64,000 nucleotides of DNA. It comes from Heterohyrax brucei. Lineage: Eukaryota; Chordata; Mammalia; Hyracoidea; Procaviidae. The first letter of the stretch is position 1. Each line of letters starts with the position of its first letter. The translations under genes and the position numbers were made by a program. Of the stretch, positions 10,676 to 20,140 are shown piece by piece. The stretch is from NCBI GenBank assembly GCA_028571685.1, contig CM053146.1, forward strand, positions 117,155,431 through 117,219,430. Reading direction: 5' to 3'. Under the pieces are notes generated by a model that was not told where the DNA came from, ran no database searches, and saw only the letters and a program-made list of their open reading frames with translations.

Positions 10676-11423
10676 GATGTCACACTGGTGCATACACGAT
10701 AAGGATAGTGAAAATAGATAAATTAATAGTGTGATGTACAACTAAAACTTCTTAGCATTACAGCCTGATTCAACTGAATTTCTTTGAGATGTCAATGTAT
10801 CACACAAAGACTAGCAGGGAAATTACTGATCACATTAATCTGGGATTTATTGAACTGGATCAACAAGGAAAGCACCACTGTAGCAGAGTCCCCACAGTAC
10901 CCTCAAAAGAGGTGTTGGGAAGGATACTTGTAAGGCTCAGGGTAGTGGTGGGTTAATCAAGGAAGCATTGTGTGCACAGGCCTTCACAGAACAAGGTACA
11001 CACTAGCTTTACTTTCTCATCTCTGGTGAGCAATTTCACATGGGATACACCACATCATGGACAAGGTGTGGGACAGGTGAAATTGTGCACTGCAGATTGG
11101 TGGGAAGGCACAACCAGGCCTGCGTGTCTTTGCGTATCAGGTAACCTGGCCCTGGTTCAGGGGGCTGAGGGATTAGACGTCATTTGGGTAGACATTAGTA
11201 AATTAGGGCTAGGCAGGGAGTGGTCAGAATTTGTCCATTTAGTGAATTGTTGGAAGTCAGTAGTCTTATCTTGGAAAATATAGATCTGAACAAACTGGTG
11301 TTAAAACCTTTCAGCTTAGTTTGCTGTGCAGTCTACAGCTTATATGGTTTGTCTGCTTTGTGAATCACACTGTAGATTGGCAAACTTTTATGTTTCTGTT
11401 TTATTTCTGACTCATTGTCATCA
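10676..11423. other. No gene; possible unclassified old repeat
   Basis: A 103-codon plus frame (10972-11283) has no domain. Composition is ordinary. Nothing recognised with confidence. Confidence 0.4.
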
Positions 11424-11957
11424 GTACCTGTTTTAGTCAGCTAGTGCCGCTCTAACAGAAATACCACAGAGTGGATGGCTTCAACAAAGGAAGGTTTATT
11501 CTTACACAGTCCAGTAGGTTGCAAGTCCATATTCAGGGTTTCCGCTCCAGGGGAAGGCTTTCCCCTTGTCGGCTCTGGGGGAAAGTCTGGTATTGCATCA
11601 GTCTTTGTCCAGGGAGCATCTTGGTGCAGGAACCTCAGGTCTGGAGGACACGCTCTTCTCCTGGTGCACATTTCTTGGTGGTGGGAGGCTCCCCAAATGT
11701 CCCTTGTTTCTCTTTCCCTTTTATCTCTTACAAGCTGAAAGCACTAAGGGTGGGGCAAGCCATACTCCAGGGAAACTCCCCCACAGCAGGGCAGGGAAGC
11801 AGTCCAATGCAAGAATTTACCTCTCCACCCTAATACTTTAACATACAGTTTAGCAAAACCACACAATGGAGGACAGTTCCAAGATACTGGGAACCATATC
11901 CCAGCCACGCAGCTGCACACATTTTTGGGGGGACACAATTCAAACCATGACAGTATC
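11424..11957 (-). mobile_element. Solo MaLR-like LTR, 524 bp, 5-bp TSD
   Basis: The element at 11429-11952, minus strand, starts 'tgttttagtcagctagtgc' and ends 'aattcaaaccatgaca', complementary to the plus-strand copy at 38378-38896. Candidate TSD: 'gtacc' (11424-11428) and 'gtatc' (11953-11957), 4 of 5. Internal 87-120 codon frames are chance; no retroviral genes. Confidence 0.85.
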
Positions 11958-12419
11958 CTTTTTTCCACCTGGCATCATCCTCCGTACCATGAAAAGTGCT
12001 AGTGATGCAGTGCTTCTTCTCGTCTTCAGGATTCCCTTTGCAGTCACAGACACTCGTTCTGGAAGTCTTCATGCCCATGTGTAGTATTGACAACTACATC
12101 ATAACTGTTGCCTGGCTGACAACGATTTTGATCTGCTTCCCTTCTTCAGAACTGGCAAAAATGTAAATAGAAAAAAAAAAAAAAGAAAGTGTATCTTAGA
12201 AGTGATGAGCTAGAGTAATAGTTTGATAATGACAATAAAATCTTCTCAGTTTCATCTTGGAGAGGAGAACTGACTATATATGTAAACCCCATAAACAGCC
12301 AGTTCTTGGAGTGAACTTGAATTGAAAAAAAAATACATTGTAAAATTATAGATCAAAATACACCTTATAAAAAGGTCTTTACGCCCCTTCTATTAAGACT
12401 AATGGGATATGTATCACTG
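11958..12419. other. No gene or recognised repeat
   Basis: Contains an A17 run around 12169-12185; otherwise unremarkable. Confidence 0.45.
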
Positions 12420-12487
12420 TTTTGTTTCCCTGGGGTCGCCATGAGTCGCATCCAACTCGACAGCACTTGGCTTGGCTGGCTTTTGTT
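12420..12487 (+). mobile_element. Tail-only micro-insertion, 54 bp, with TSD
   Basis: The insert at 12427-12480 includes 'gtcgccatgagtcgcatcc' and 'cagcacttggcttggctggc'. It is flanked by 'ttttgtt' at 12420-12426 and 12481-12487. The T-rich repeat is of lower complexity than the other duplications, so its support is weaker. Same lineage as the inserts at 968, 4077 and 23725. Confidence 0.6.
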
Positions 12488-14180
12488 CTGATCCTTAAAA
12501 TTTTAGGAAGCCACTATCTGAAAGTATCTGGTCAAGGAAAAATTAACCTCAGTCATGAAAATGGGAAATGTCTGTCATGTTTTGTCTGTAGAATTGTTGG
12601 GACACGGAATAAAATGGGAAATGATTAAGACTTACATGTATACTTTATATTGGAGTTTTTAAATTGGATGGATTTGAACTTGCCTCCATTATAGTTTTGC
12701 CACTGGCAAGATGTAAGTACAATGGCCGCTTTTAAGAAGTCTAACCGTATACAGTAATCAAGATCCTTGGTGTAGTTTCTAAGACACATGGTATATGTGT
12801 CTCCATTTGTGTGCTAGGGAGGGATGGAGAGGTGAAAGACTTAAAATCCATTCCAGATCGTCAAGATTATGCTCTTCTCTGAAAGATTACCCCGAATTTC
12901 TGGCTTACAGTTAATAGTTATATCACCTTGTGACTGGAGTGGGTTAAGGAAGAAGCCTTATGTATAACCAGAGCAAATGAAGATTTTTTATAGGACCCAC
13001 AGAGCATATAGGTTCTGGTCCTCATCCCCTCCCACTCCTGATAGTAATACGAATCACAGTAATACTAAGTGTAAGAAAGTAAGGGTAAAGGAATTTCTCC
13101 CATGACTATTTTTAAATATCTTTTTAAGATATAAAGAAAAACTATCTTTTCGAAAAAGAAGACAAGACTTCCTGGTCTGACAGAGACTGAAGAAACCCAA
13201 GAGTATGGCCTCTCTCCCACATTCTTATCGCTCAGTAACAAAGTCACTCCTGAGGCTCACCCTTGAGCCAAAGATTAGACAGGGCTGTAAAACAAAACAC
13301 AACTGAATGGGCCCAACAGCCCAGGGGCAAGGACAAGAAGGCAGGAGGGAACTCACAGGAAACCTACGGTTAACAAGGGGAGAGTGCTGTGCTGACGTGT
13401 CACAAGGCTGGCAAACAACGTCACAATACAATATGTGTATTAATTGTTTAACAAGAAAGTAGGGTCCTCTGTAAACCTTCATCTAAAGCAAAATTAAAAC
13501 AAAAAATAGACCCCCAATCTTTTTTGTTGTTTTTTAACACAGGAAGTGTGGGTTCCCTTTGCCTGGGTCACATCGCATGCATTAGCCCCGCCAGCCTCCT
13601 GGGTCACACAGCGATTTGCTTCAGCGTAAGGAAATACCCGCAGCTTCGATCTGTGCCAAAGGGAGGTATTTGAATACAGTCGTGAACATTTGCTGTGTTA
13701 GCTTGTGGGCAAAATCTCTTCCCTCCCCTTTTCCTAACATAGTGTCTGATGAGTTGTTTCTCCAAGTACAGTTCACCTTTTCTTTACTGCAAATTATTCA
13801 CCCCGTTGGGTTTCTTTATCTGAAATTATCCTGGGGAACTGTTGTGTTTGAAGCACAAAATGATGTGAAAAGTCAAAGTTGAAGAAAAAAAATAACAGAA
13901 GGGAAACCTAAAAGCCGAAGGCAGGTGTTAGAAGCAGGAAAATCATCCCTATTAGTCCTCCAGAGTTGATCAAAGAGACAGCCATAAATTGCAACAGAAG
14001 CAGAGGTCTCCTCTGCTCAGAATGCCAGCCGGGAAGCAGCCTTGGAAGTGCTTCATTATTTATTTCATTACTTCTGTGATAGCAATCTCAACTGACAAGA
14101 TTTGCAAATCTAATCATTTATTAATGAAACATGTCTGGTGGATTGTGCCCAAGGTTGGCCTTAGGTCCTAGCCTCTGGAT
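12488..14180. other. No gene or recognised repeat
   Basis: About 1.7 kb of ordinary sequence. Frames at 13225-13482 minus and 13616-13882 plus lack domains and start or splice context. Confidence 0.45.
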
Positions 14181-14184
14181 GGAC

Positions 14185-14485
14185 GGAGCTCTTCGCTAGC
14201 TGCCGCCTTGTCTCTCGCCACGGTAAGACCTTGACGTCTCCGGGACGCTTGTCTGTCCGAGCTCCCAGGCAGACTCAAAGCTGGCTGCCAAGCAGCGCCC
14301 CGCTCTCCTGGCCAGCGTGGTGGCCACCGCCAGCGAGGGTACAGCACATACGGGTTCTTCTGGAAAAGCTTCTTTGAGCATCGCTACCAGGTGCGGCGAG
14401 CAGCAAATCACTCAGGCTGCATTTCCATTGCTGCTCCTCACCACGATGCAGATACTGCCTAACCTGACTGCGGACTAACGTATTG
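14185..14485. promoter_or_regulatory. Small CpG-rich patch (candidate CpG island or old exon)
   Basis: 18 CpG dinucleotides between 14191 and 14420, in a window where CpG is otherwise scarce. A plus-strand consensus-like splice donor 'cacggtaagacc' spans 14218-14229. On the minus strand a frame open from about 14570 down to 14275 reads into the same patch. It could be a promoter/first exon, a processed gene relic, or simply unmethylated DNA. No protein family recognised. Confidence 0.4.
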
Positions 14486-15054
14486 ATTTTTCCTGGAAAT
14501 TTCACTGTGGTTTCAGATATTTCCAAAATCTCAGCCTGTTTCCTTGGTGACCATCTAAGCTTTATTCTCTATGAACCTATGTAGCATGATTCATCAGTAA
14601 ACAGCCAAAGCAGCAGCCACCCAAAGTACACATTTCCCGAAGATTTCCTGGAAAGAGATCCCTGCCCTGAGCTGTTTTGCAGGCACTGCTGTTGATATTT
14701 CACAGAATGCAGCTAAAAAACTAATAGAAGTCCCATAACCATGTGCAAGGGGAACTGTGGCATTTATGGAGATAATGAAATGCAGAAATGAAAACCCCTC
14801 AGCAAAGCCCCTTTAGATGTGCCTAAGCTCTGTTCATTAATGTGTGATAATTAGACTTATTTGCAGAGGTTAACAGCAGTGGCACGTGGTAATTAAGCAC
14901 TACTTCTTACCGGAGGGATCGAAGATGCTTATCATACAACATGTGTCCAGTCTTCAGGACATTTTATGTTTGTTTTACAGCTCAGATTTCCTATCAGAAA
15001 GAAATTGTATTCTGTACAGCTGTGGCCAGATAATACCTTCCACAATGACTAACA
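14486..15054. other. No gene or recognised repeat
   Basis: Apart from the continuation of the minus-strand frame described with the CpG patch, nothing is recognised. Confidence 0.4.
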
Positions 15055-15235
15055 CTGTGTCATAGTTGTAAGCTTTGGAGTGACAGTGACTCGTGGTTAG
15101 AATTATCACCTCCGTCACTGGTCGCCTTATACTTTGTGCGTGTTGTTTAAATCTTTTGAGCCTCTGTTTCTCCATCTGTAAAATAGGGATAATGATGCCT
15201 TCTTCAGAGTTTTGTTGTGATAACTGACAGTGATG
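15055..15235 (+). repeat. MIR relic
   Basis: The order 'gtaagctttggagtgaca', 'gcctctgtttctccatctgt', 'aaaatagggataatgatgcc' matches MIR, including the well-known 'catctgtaaaatagggataat' run at 15172-15192. Confidence 0.8.
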
Positions 15236-15327
15236 ACAATACTAGCCATCCTTCATTCAGTGCATATAATATGCCATGAACCATCCTAAACACGTGACGC
15301 ATAACCATCAAATCTCATCTGGGAGCT

Positions 15328-15918
15328 GTTAGGTACTGTAGAGTCAGTTCCAAATAACAGCAATCCTCTGCACAACCGACTGAAACACTGCCCAGCCGGC
15401 ACCATCCTCCTTAGCAGTTCAAATCTACCAGGCACTCTATGAGGCAATTCTATTCTGTTCTATAGGGTCACTATGAATCAGAATTGACTCCATGGCAGCA
15501 GGCTTGGTTTTGCTTATCTATAAATTGAATAAATTTGGTGAAAGAATACAGTCCTGACACATACCTTTCCTGTCTTTAAACCCCACGATATCCACTTGTT
15601 CTACTCAAAGGACCGCTTCTCAGTCTGCGTACAGTTTCCTCATGAGCTGGAATTTCCATTCTTTGCCAACGTTATCCTTAATTTATTATGATCCACACAG
15701 TTGAATGCCTTTCCATCCTCAACAAAATACAGGTATCCTCTTTACAGGCAAGGTCCACCTAACACCAGTAATGATATCTTTCATTCTTCTCCTGAATCTG
15801 ACTTCAATTTCTGGCTTTTAGCTGTTGATGTACTGCTGCAACTGTTTTTGAATTATCTTCAGCAAAACTTTACTTGAGTGTGGTGTCAATGTTCTTCAAA
15901 AATTTCTGCATCCTATTG
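15328..15918 (-). mobile_element. RTE LINE fragment, interrupted by a SINE
   Basis: The antisense RTE 3' end 'gttaggtactgtagagtcag' and 'gaaacactgcccagccgg' (15328-15412) is followed by a 5'-truncated plus-strand SINE (15413-15518). Antisense reverse-transcriptase-region sequence then follows: 'ttatgatccacacagttgaa', 'cttctcctgaatctgacttc', 'gatgtactgctgcaactg', 'ttatcttcagcaaaactt'. All frames are broken. Confidence 0.75.
15413..15518 (+). repeat. 5'-truncated afrotherian SINE
   Basis: Body and tail only: 'cagttcaaatctaccaggc', 'tctatagggtcactatg', 'cagcaggcttggttttg'. Inserted in an RTE relic. Confidence 0.8.
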
Positions 15919-16085
15919 GAAACCCTGGTTGTGTAGTGGTTAAGCACCATGGCTGCTAACCAAAAGGTCAATAGTTGAAATCTACCAGATATTCCTTGGA
16001 AACTCTATTGAGCACTTCTGCTCTGCCCTGTAGGCTCTCTCTGAGTGAGACTAGACTAACTGGCAGTGGGTTTTGAGGGTTTTAT
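15919..16085 (+). repeat. Afrotherian tRNA-derived SINE
   Basis: 'ggaaaccctggttgtgtagt', 'ggttaagcaccatggctgc', 'ccttggaaactctattgagc', 'gtgggttttgagggtttta'. Inserted into the reverse-transcriptase region of the RTE relic, which resumes at 16086. Confidence 0.92.
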
Positions 16086-16550
16086 TGGATCATCTTCTTT
16101 TGGAGAGGGCACAAATACAGATCTCCTTCAGTAAGTTGGCCAGATCATTGTCTTCCAAATTTCTTAATATAGCCAAGGAAGCACTTCCAGCATTGCATTA
16201 GTTTGTTGAAACATCTCAATTGGTATTCTGTCAATTCCCTAGAGTCTTGTTTTTCACCAATGCCTTCAGTACAGCTAGTACTTCTTCCTTCAATATGATC
16301 AGTTTTTAATCACATGCTGTCTCCTGAAATTATTAAATGTTGACCAGTTCTTTTTGGTACAGTAATGCTGCACTTCTCTTAATGCTTCCTGTGTGGCTCG
16401 GTATTTTGCCCATAGAATCCTTCAATGTTGCAACTCAAGACTTAACTTCTTTCCTCAGTTCTTTCAGCTTGATAAAAATGCTGAGTGTGTGATTCTCTTT
16501 AGGGTTTCCAACCCCATGTATGACATTTCATTTTAATACTATACCCTGTC
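16086..16550 (-). mobile_element. RTE LINE fragment, second part
   Basis: Continuation of antisense RTE reverse-transcriptase sequence: 'atcttcttttggagagggc', 'cagtaagttggccagatcat', 'gtttgttgaaacatctcaat', 'catagaatccttcaatgttg', 'cagttctttcagcttgat'. Confidence 0.8.
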
Positions 16551-16645
16551 TTCTCAAGCCACTCTTATTATACAGATGAGGAAACTCAAGCACAGAAAAC
16601 GGAGTAGCCTGCCCAAAACAAAGCTTTGTGAGCAAATAATTTGAT
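16551..16645 (-). repeat. MIR/L2 tail relic
   Basis: 'tatacagatgaggaaactca' and 'gcacagaaaacggag' match the antisense MIR/L2 shared tail. Confidence 0.5.
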
Positions 16646-16982
16646 GTTTTGAGAATTCCAAGATCTTGAGAATAATCTTCACACAGGTAGGAATAGACTC
16701 ACTACTTTTAAAAATGTATTTTCCTACTTTCCACTGTGATACTATGAAGAGTTTATGAATGATGATATTGGTGCATTGAAACAAGTTAATCTTTAGCAAC
16801 AGCCGTCATTTGGGCTTAGACTAGCTAGGTATAGTGTAGTGATTGCATCTATGAAGGAAGCCATTAATAAGGAATTAAGGGAATGCAGAAAAAGGATGTT
16901 TCACATCTCCCTACTTTTACTAATTGCACTAAATGAAGCTCTACTTGGAAAGCTTTGAGGACAATGTTTGATGCATACTAAA
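16646..16982. other. No gene or recognised repeat
   Basis: Ordinary AT-rich DNA. Confidence 0.45.
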
Positions 16983-17147
16983 AACCCGCAAAATCCATTG
17001 CTATCGAGTTGATTCCACCTCATAGCCATCTTACAGGACAGGGTAGAACTGTTCCTATAGGGTTTCCAAGGACTGTAAGGTGGATTCAAACTGATTAACT
17101 TTGGGTTAGCAGCCATAACTCTTAACCACTACACCACCAAGGTTTTC
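16983..17147 (-). repeat. Afrotherian tRNA-derived SINE
   Basis: 'atccattgctatcgagttga', 'ggacagggtagaactgttcc', 'ttaaccactacaccaccaag'. Complete head to tail on the minus strand. Confidence 0.92.
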
Positions 17148-17159
17148 CGGTGCACACTA

Positions 17160-17318
17160 AAAATCAAACCAAAAACACATTGCCATTGAGTTGGTTCAGA
17201 CTCACAGTGGCCCTATAGAATAGAGTGGAGTTTCCAGGGTATACCTAGTGCATTCCAACTGCTGGCCTTTTGGTTAGCAGCTGCAGCATTTACCCATTAT
17301 GTCACCAAAGTTTCCAAA
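17160..17318 (-). repeat. Afrotherian tRNA-derived SINE
   Basis: A second minus copy beginning 13 bp after the previous one: 'cacattgccattgagttgg', 'ggccctatagaatagagtgg', 'ttggttagcagctgcagc', 'tatgtcaccaaagtttcc'. Confidence 0.9.
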
Positions 17319-17360
17319 GTACACGCTAAGTGCTCAGTGAAAAATAGCTATAATTATTTA

Positions 17361-17560
17361 AGGAGACCTGCTAGTATAAACTGTTAAGTGCTAACTGAAA
17401 CATTAGCAATTCAAAACCACCCAGTGGGAGAAAGACCTGGTGATCTGCTCCCATAAAAATTACAGCCTAGGAACCCTAAGGGGCAGTTCTACTCTGTCAC
17501 ATGGGATTGCTATAAGTCAAAAATGACTCAGTGGTACCTATGAAGAACATTGTTATTATA
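17361..17560 (+). repeat. Long-form afrotherian SINE
   Basis: Head 'ggagacctgctagtataaac' and 'gttaagtgctaactgaaac'. It carries the extra middle block 'gggagaaagacctggtgatc' and 'ataaaaattacagcctagg', and the tail 'ctataagtcaaaaatgactc'. The middle block separates it from the short form. Confidence 0.8.
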
Positions 17561-17983
17561 GAAGTGCATGAGAGCTGCACAAAAGGTAAACCATGTTTTT
17601 CACTTCACACATATACATAACTGTGCACACACTCAAGATTACAGTAATCCCTAGATCCATACTCAGTAGGATTTTGATTCATTTTAGTCAAAAAAAGTAT
17701 CTAGATAGTTTATTGAATTACAAATGAGCAAAAAGGAGGGAGAGATAAAAAGAGCAAGCAAGGAAATAGCAGTCATAGCTTAAAACGCTAACAAAATTTT
17801 CCAGTCCTCAAATTTTGGAAAGTAGGTTTTAAAATGTCTCAAGTCCTTAAAGAGAGGTTATTTTGCCATATTTTAAGATGCTACAAGACCAAGTCTTAGA
17901 GAAATAATGGAATACAGGTGCCTTGCCCCAAGATTGGGTTTATTTTTAGCTAATATTTCAGGACAATCTCACCCTTGTCATCT
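17561..17983. other. No gene or recognised repeat
   Basis: AT-rich, nothing recognised. Confidence 0.45.
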
Positions 17984-18640
17984 TGGCAACCCTGGTAACA
18001 TAGCAGTTAAGAGCTATGACTGGTAACCAGAGGATCAGCAGTTCAAATGCACCAGGCACTCCTTGGAAACTATGAGGCAGTTCCGCTCTATCCTATAGGG
18101 TCATTGTCGTAGTCATCTAGTACTGCTCTAACAGAAATGCCACAAGTAGATGCCTTAAACAAAGGGAAGTTTATTCTTTCACAGTGCGGTAGGCTGTAAG
18201 TCTGGACTCAGGGTGCCGGCTGCAGGGAAATGCACTCTCTCTGCCGGCTCTGAGGGAAGGTCCCTGTGAGCATCTTAGTGCAGGAACCGGAGGACTTGCT
18301 CTGTTCCTGATGCTGATCTCTTCGCGATATGAGGTCTCCATCTCACTGCTGCTTCCCTTTCCTTTTATCTCTTGTAGTTTAAAAGGTGGTGCAAGCCACC
18401 CTCCAGGGAAATTCCCTTAGTAAGGGTGTTACAGTCCTACCTAAACCTCTCTAACATAATCCAGGCTTGCCCTACCAACTACAAGCAGAGATTAGAATTT
18501 ACAACACAGGAAAATTACAAAATGGAGAACCATGTAATGCTGGGAATCATGACCCAGTCAAATTGCTATGTATGTGGGGGGAGAAACAATTCAATCGACA
18601 TCAGTCATTTTGAGTCGGAATTAACTCAGTGGTGAAGGGT
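17984..18640 (+). repeat. SINE split by an LTR
   Basis: SINE head and body at 17984-18104 ('ggcaaccctggtaacatagc' to 'cctatagggtcat'); its tail ('tttgagtcggaattaactca') resumes at 18609. The intervening 18105-18603 is a solo LTR. The two SINE halves join correctly when the LTR and one GTCAT copy are removed, which dates the LTR as younger than the SINE. Confidence 0.9.
18100..18608 (-). mobile_element. Solo MaLR-like LTR with perfect GTCAT TSD
   Basis: LTR at 18105-18603, minus strand, starting 'tgtcgtagtcatctagtac' and ending near 'caattcaatcgacatca', flanked by 'gtcat' at 18100-18104 and 18604-18608. Same family as 11429-11952 and 38378-38896. No coding capacity. Confidence 0.9.
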
Positions 18641-19452
18641 CACGCTTGCTCTTTCTTCCTGTTGTAGCTGAAGCCCTGCTCATGTTTCCCTCTGGCAGTC
18701 TAGAATAGGGATCCCAGCAGAGAAGGGAAAGCCCAAAGCCTGAGCCTGGCTGGTTTTCCATATATGGCTGGCACATTCATTAGCAGTTCTTGACTCCTCT
18801 CTTTTAAAGCATAAATGGGCAGCATGCAAATCCTTTTCACTTTTAGTTTTTGAAAGACAAGCATTGACAATTCACATAAAGAAAGAAAGTCCCTTGCAGC
18901 ACCAAAGAAAGAACTAAGAGAGCACGAAGGAATGACGCGGGAAGTTCCACCAATGCGCATTCACACAGGTCGTCAGTCCCACGTCTTCCTGCAGCAGATG
19001 AGAAGAGATGAACTCGAAGTTCATCCCTGGTTTCTCCAGTACCTGTCATGGTTACTTCTGATCAGAATTTTCTCTGTAAGATCAACCTTACCTTTGGCTT
19101 ATGGCCTGCTGATCCCACACAGTAAAAACTAAGGCAACACTAAACTCAGTACTGGCTTGGTTGCTTCAGCTTTTTTTGCTGGGTTTTCTAAGCTGGTCAA
19201 CTGCATGGAATGTCTGATTTTGGTACAATTTACCATCCATACATAGAGCGGAGACACAAAGTAAACCAAGGAATTTTTTGTTCAAGAGGGAAGTAATCCT
19301 ACAGCACCAAATCTCTTTGGATTCCCAAGTTTCTGACATACATGGGGCTGTTTCTATTTTCCTTTCATTGACTGAACCAGAGAGAATATGAATTCTGGTC
19401 TTATCTGCCCTCTGACACCTTCCTTCTAATATTTAATAACTCCTTCACCCAA
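18641..19452. other. No gene or recognised repeat
   Basis: Frames at 18700-18960 and 18843-19049 (minus) show no domain. Confidence 0.45.
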
Positions 19453-19624
19453 AGAGGAAACCCTCGTGCCGTAGTGGTTAGGTGCTACAGCTGCTAACCA
19501 AAAGGTTGGTGGTTCCGATCCACCAGACACTCCTTGGAAACTCTATGGGGCAATTCTACCCTGTCCTACAGGGTCTCTATGAGTCAGAATTGACTCAACG
19601 GCGGCGGATTTGCTTTTGGTTTTA
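19453..19624 (+). repeat. Afrotherian tRNA-derived SINE
   Basis: 'aggaaaccctcgtgccgtag', 'tggttaggtgctacagctgc', 'ggtggttccgatccacc' (B-box-like), 'tgagtcagaattgactcaac'. Relatively well preserved. Confidence 0.95.
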
Positions 19625-19632
19625 CTTCAGGA

Positions 19633-19802
19633 GGGAAACCTGGTGGTATACTGATTGAGAATTGTGTCTGCTAACCAAAAGGCCAGCAGTTAGGACCCAC
19701 CAGGCATTCCGTGGAGACTACGGGGCAGTTCTACTCTGTCTGATAGGGCTTGCTGTGAGTTGGAATTGACTCAATGACAGTGGGCTTGGTTTTGGGTTTT
19801 AC
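19633..19802 (+). repeat. Afrotherian tRNA-derived SINE
   Basis: Second copy 8 bp downstream, same orientation: 'gggaaacctggtggtatact', 'ccaccaggcattccgtgg', 'gagttggaattgactcaatg', 'cagtgggcttggttttggg'. Confidence 0.93.
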
Positions 19803-19948
19803 TTAAGGATTCCTCTCTCCCTAGTTTAACAGAGTGGATCTAATAGTGCAGAATCAGAGATTTTTGTATGCTGAGTCTCACAGGTAAAATGAAGACAGCT
19901 TATTAAATCAGTTATGAGTCTTGGGTTTGAATTAAGAGAATCTAGGTA

Positions 19949-20140
19949 GAAGTCCTGGTGACACTTAGCTGCTAACTGAAAGGTTGGTGGTTCCAATCCT
20001 CCAGCCACCCTGCAGAAGAAAGAGGTGGCCGTTTGTTTCTCTAAAAAAGACAGCCTTGGAAACGTCTGGGGCCATTCTGCTCTGTGCTACAGTGTTGTTA
20101 CGAGTGGGAATCGACTCAATGGCAAAGCATTTTTTTGGAG
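19949..20140 (+). repeat. Long-form afrotherian SINE
   Basis: 'gaagtcctggtgacacttag', 'ggtggttccaatcctccag', 'gaagaaagaggtggccg', 'gagtgggaatcgactcaatg'. The insert between B-box and body marks the long form. Confidence 0.85.

Noticed and set aside
11471-11833. Overlapping plus frames of 87-120 codons
   Set aside because: All lie within the solo LTR at 11429-11952, on the strand opposite to the LTR; no retroviral domain.
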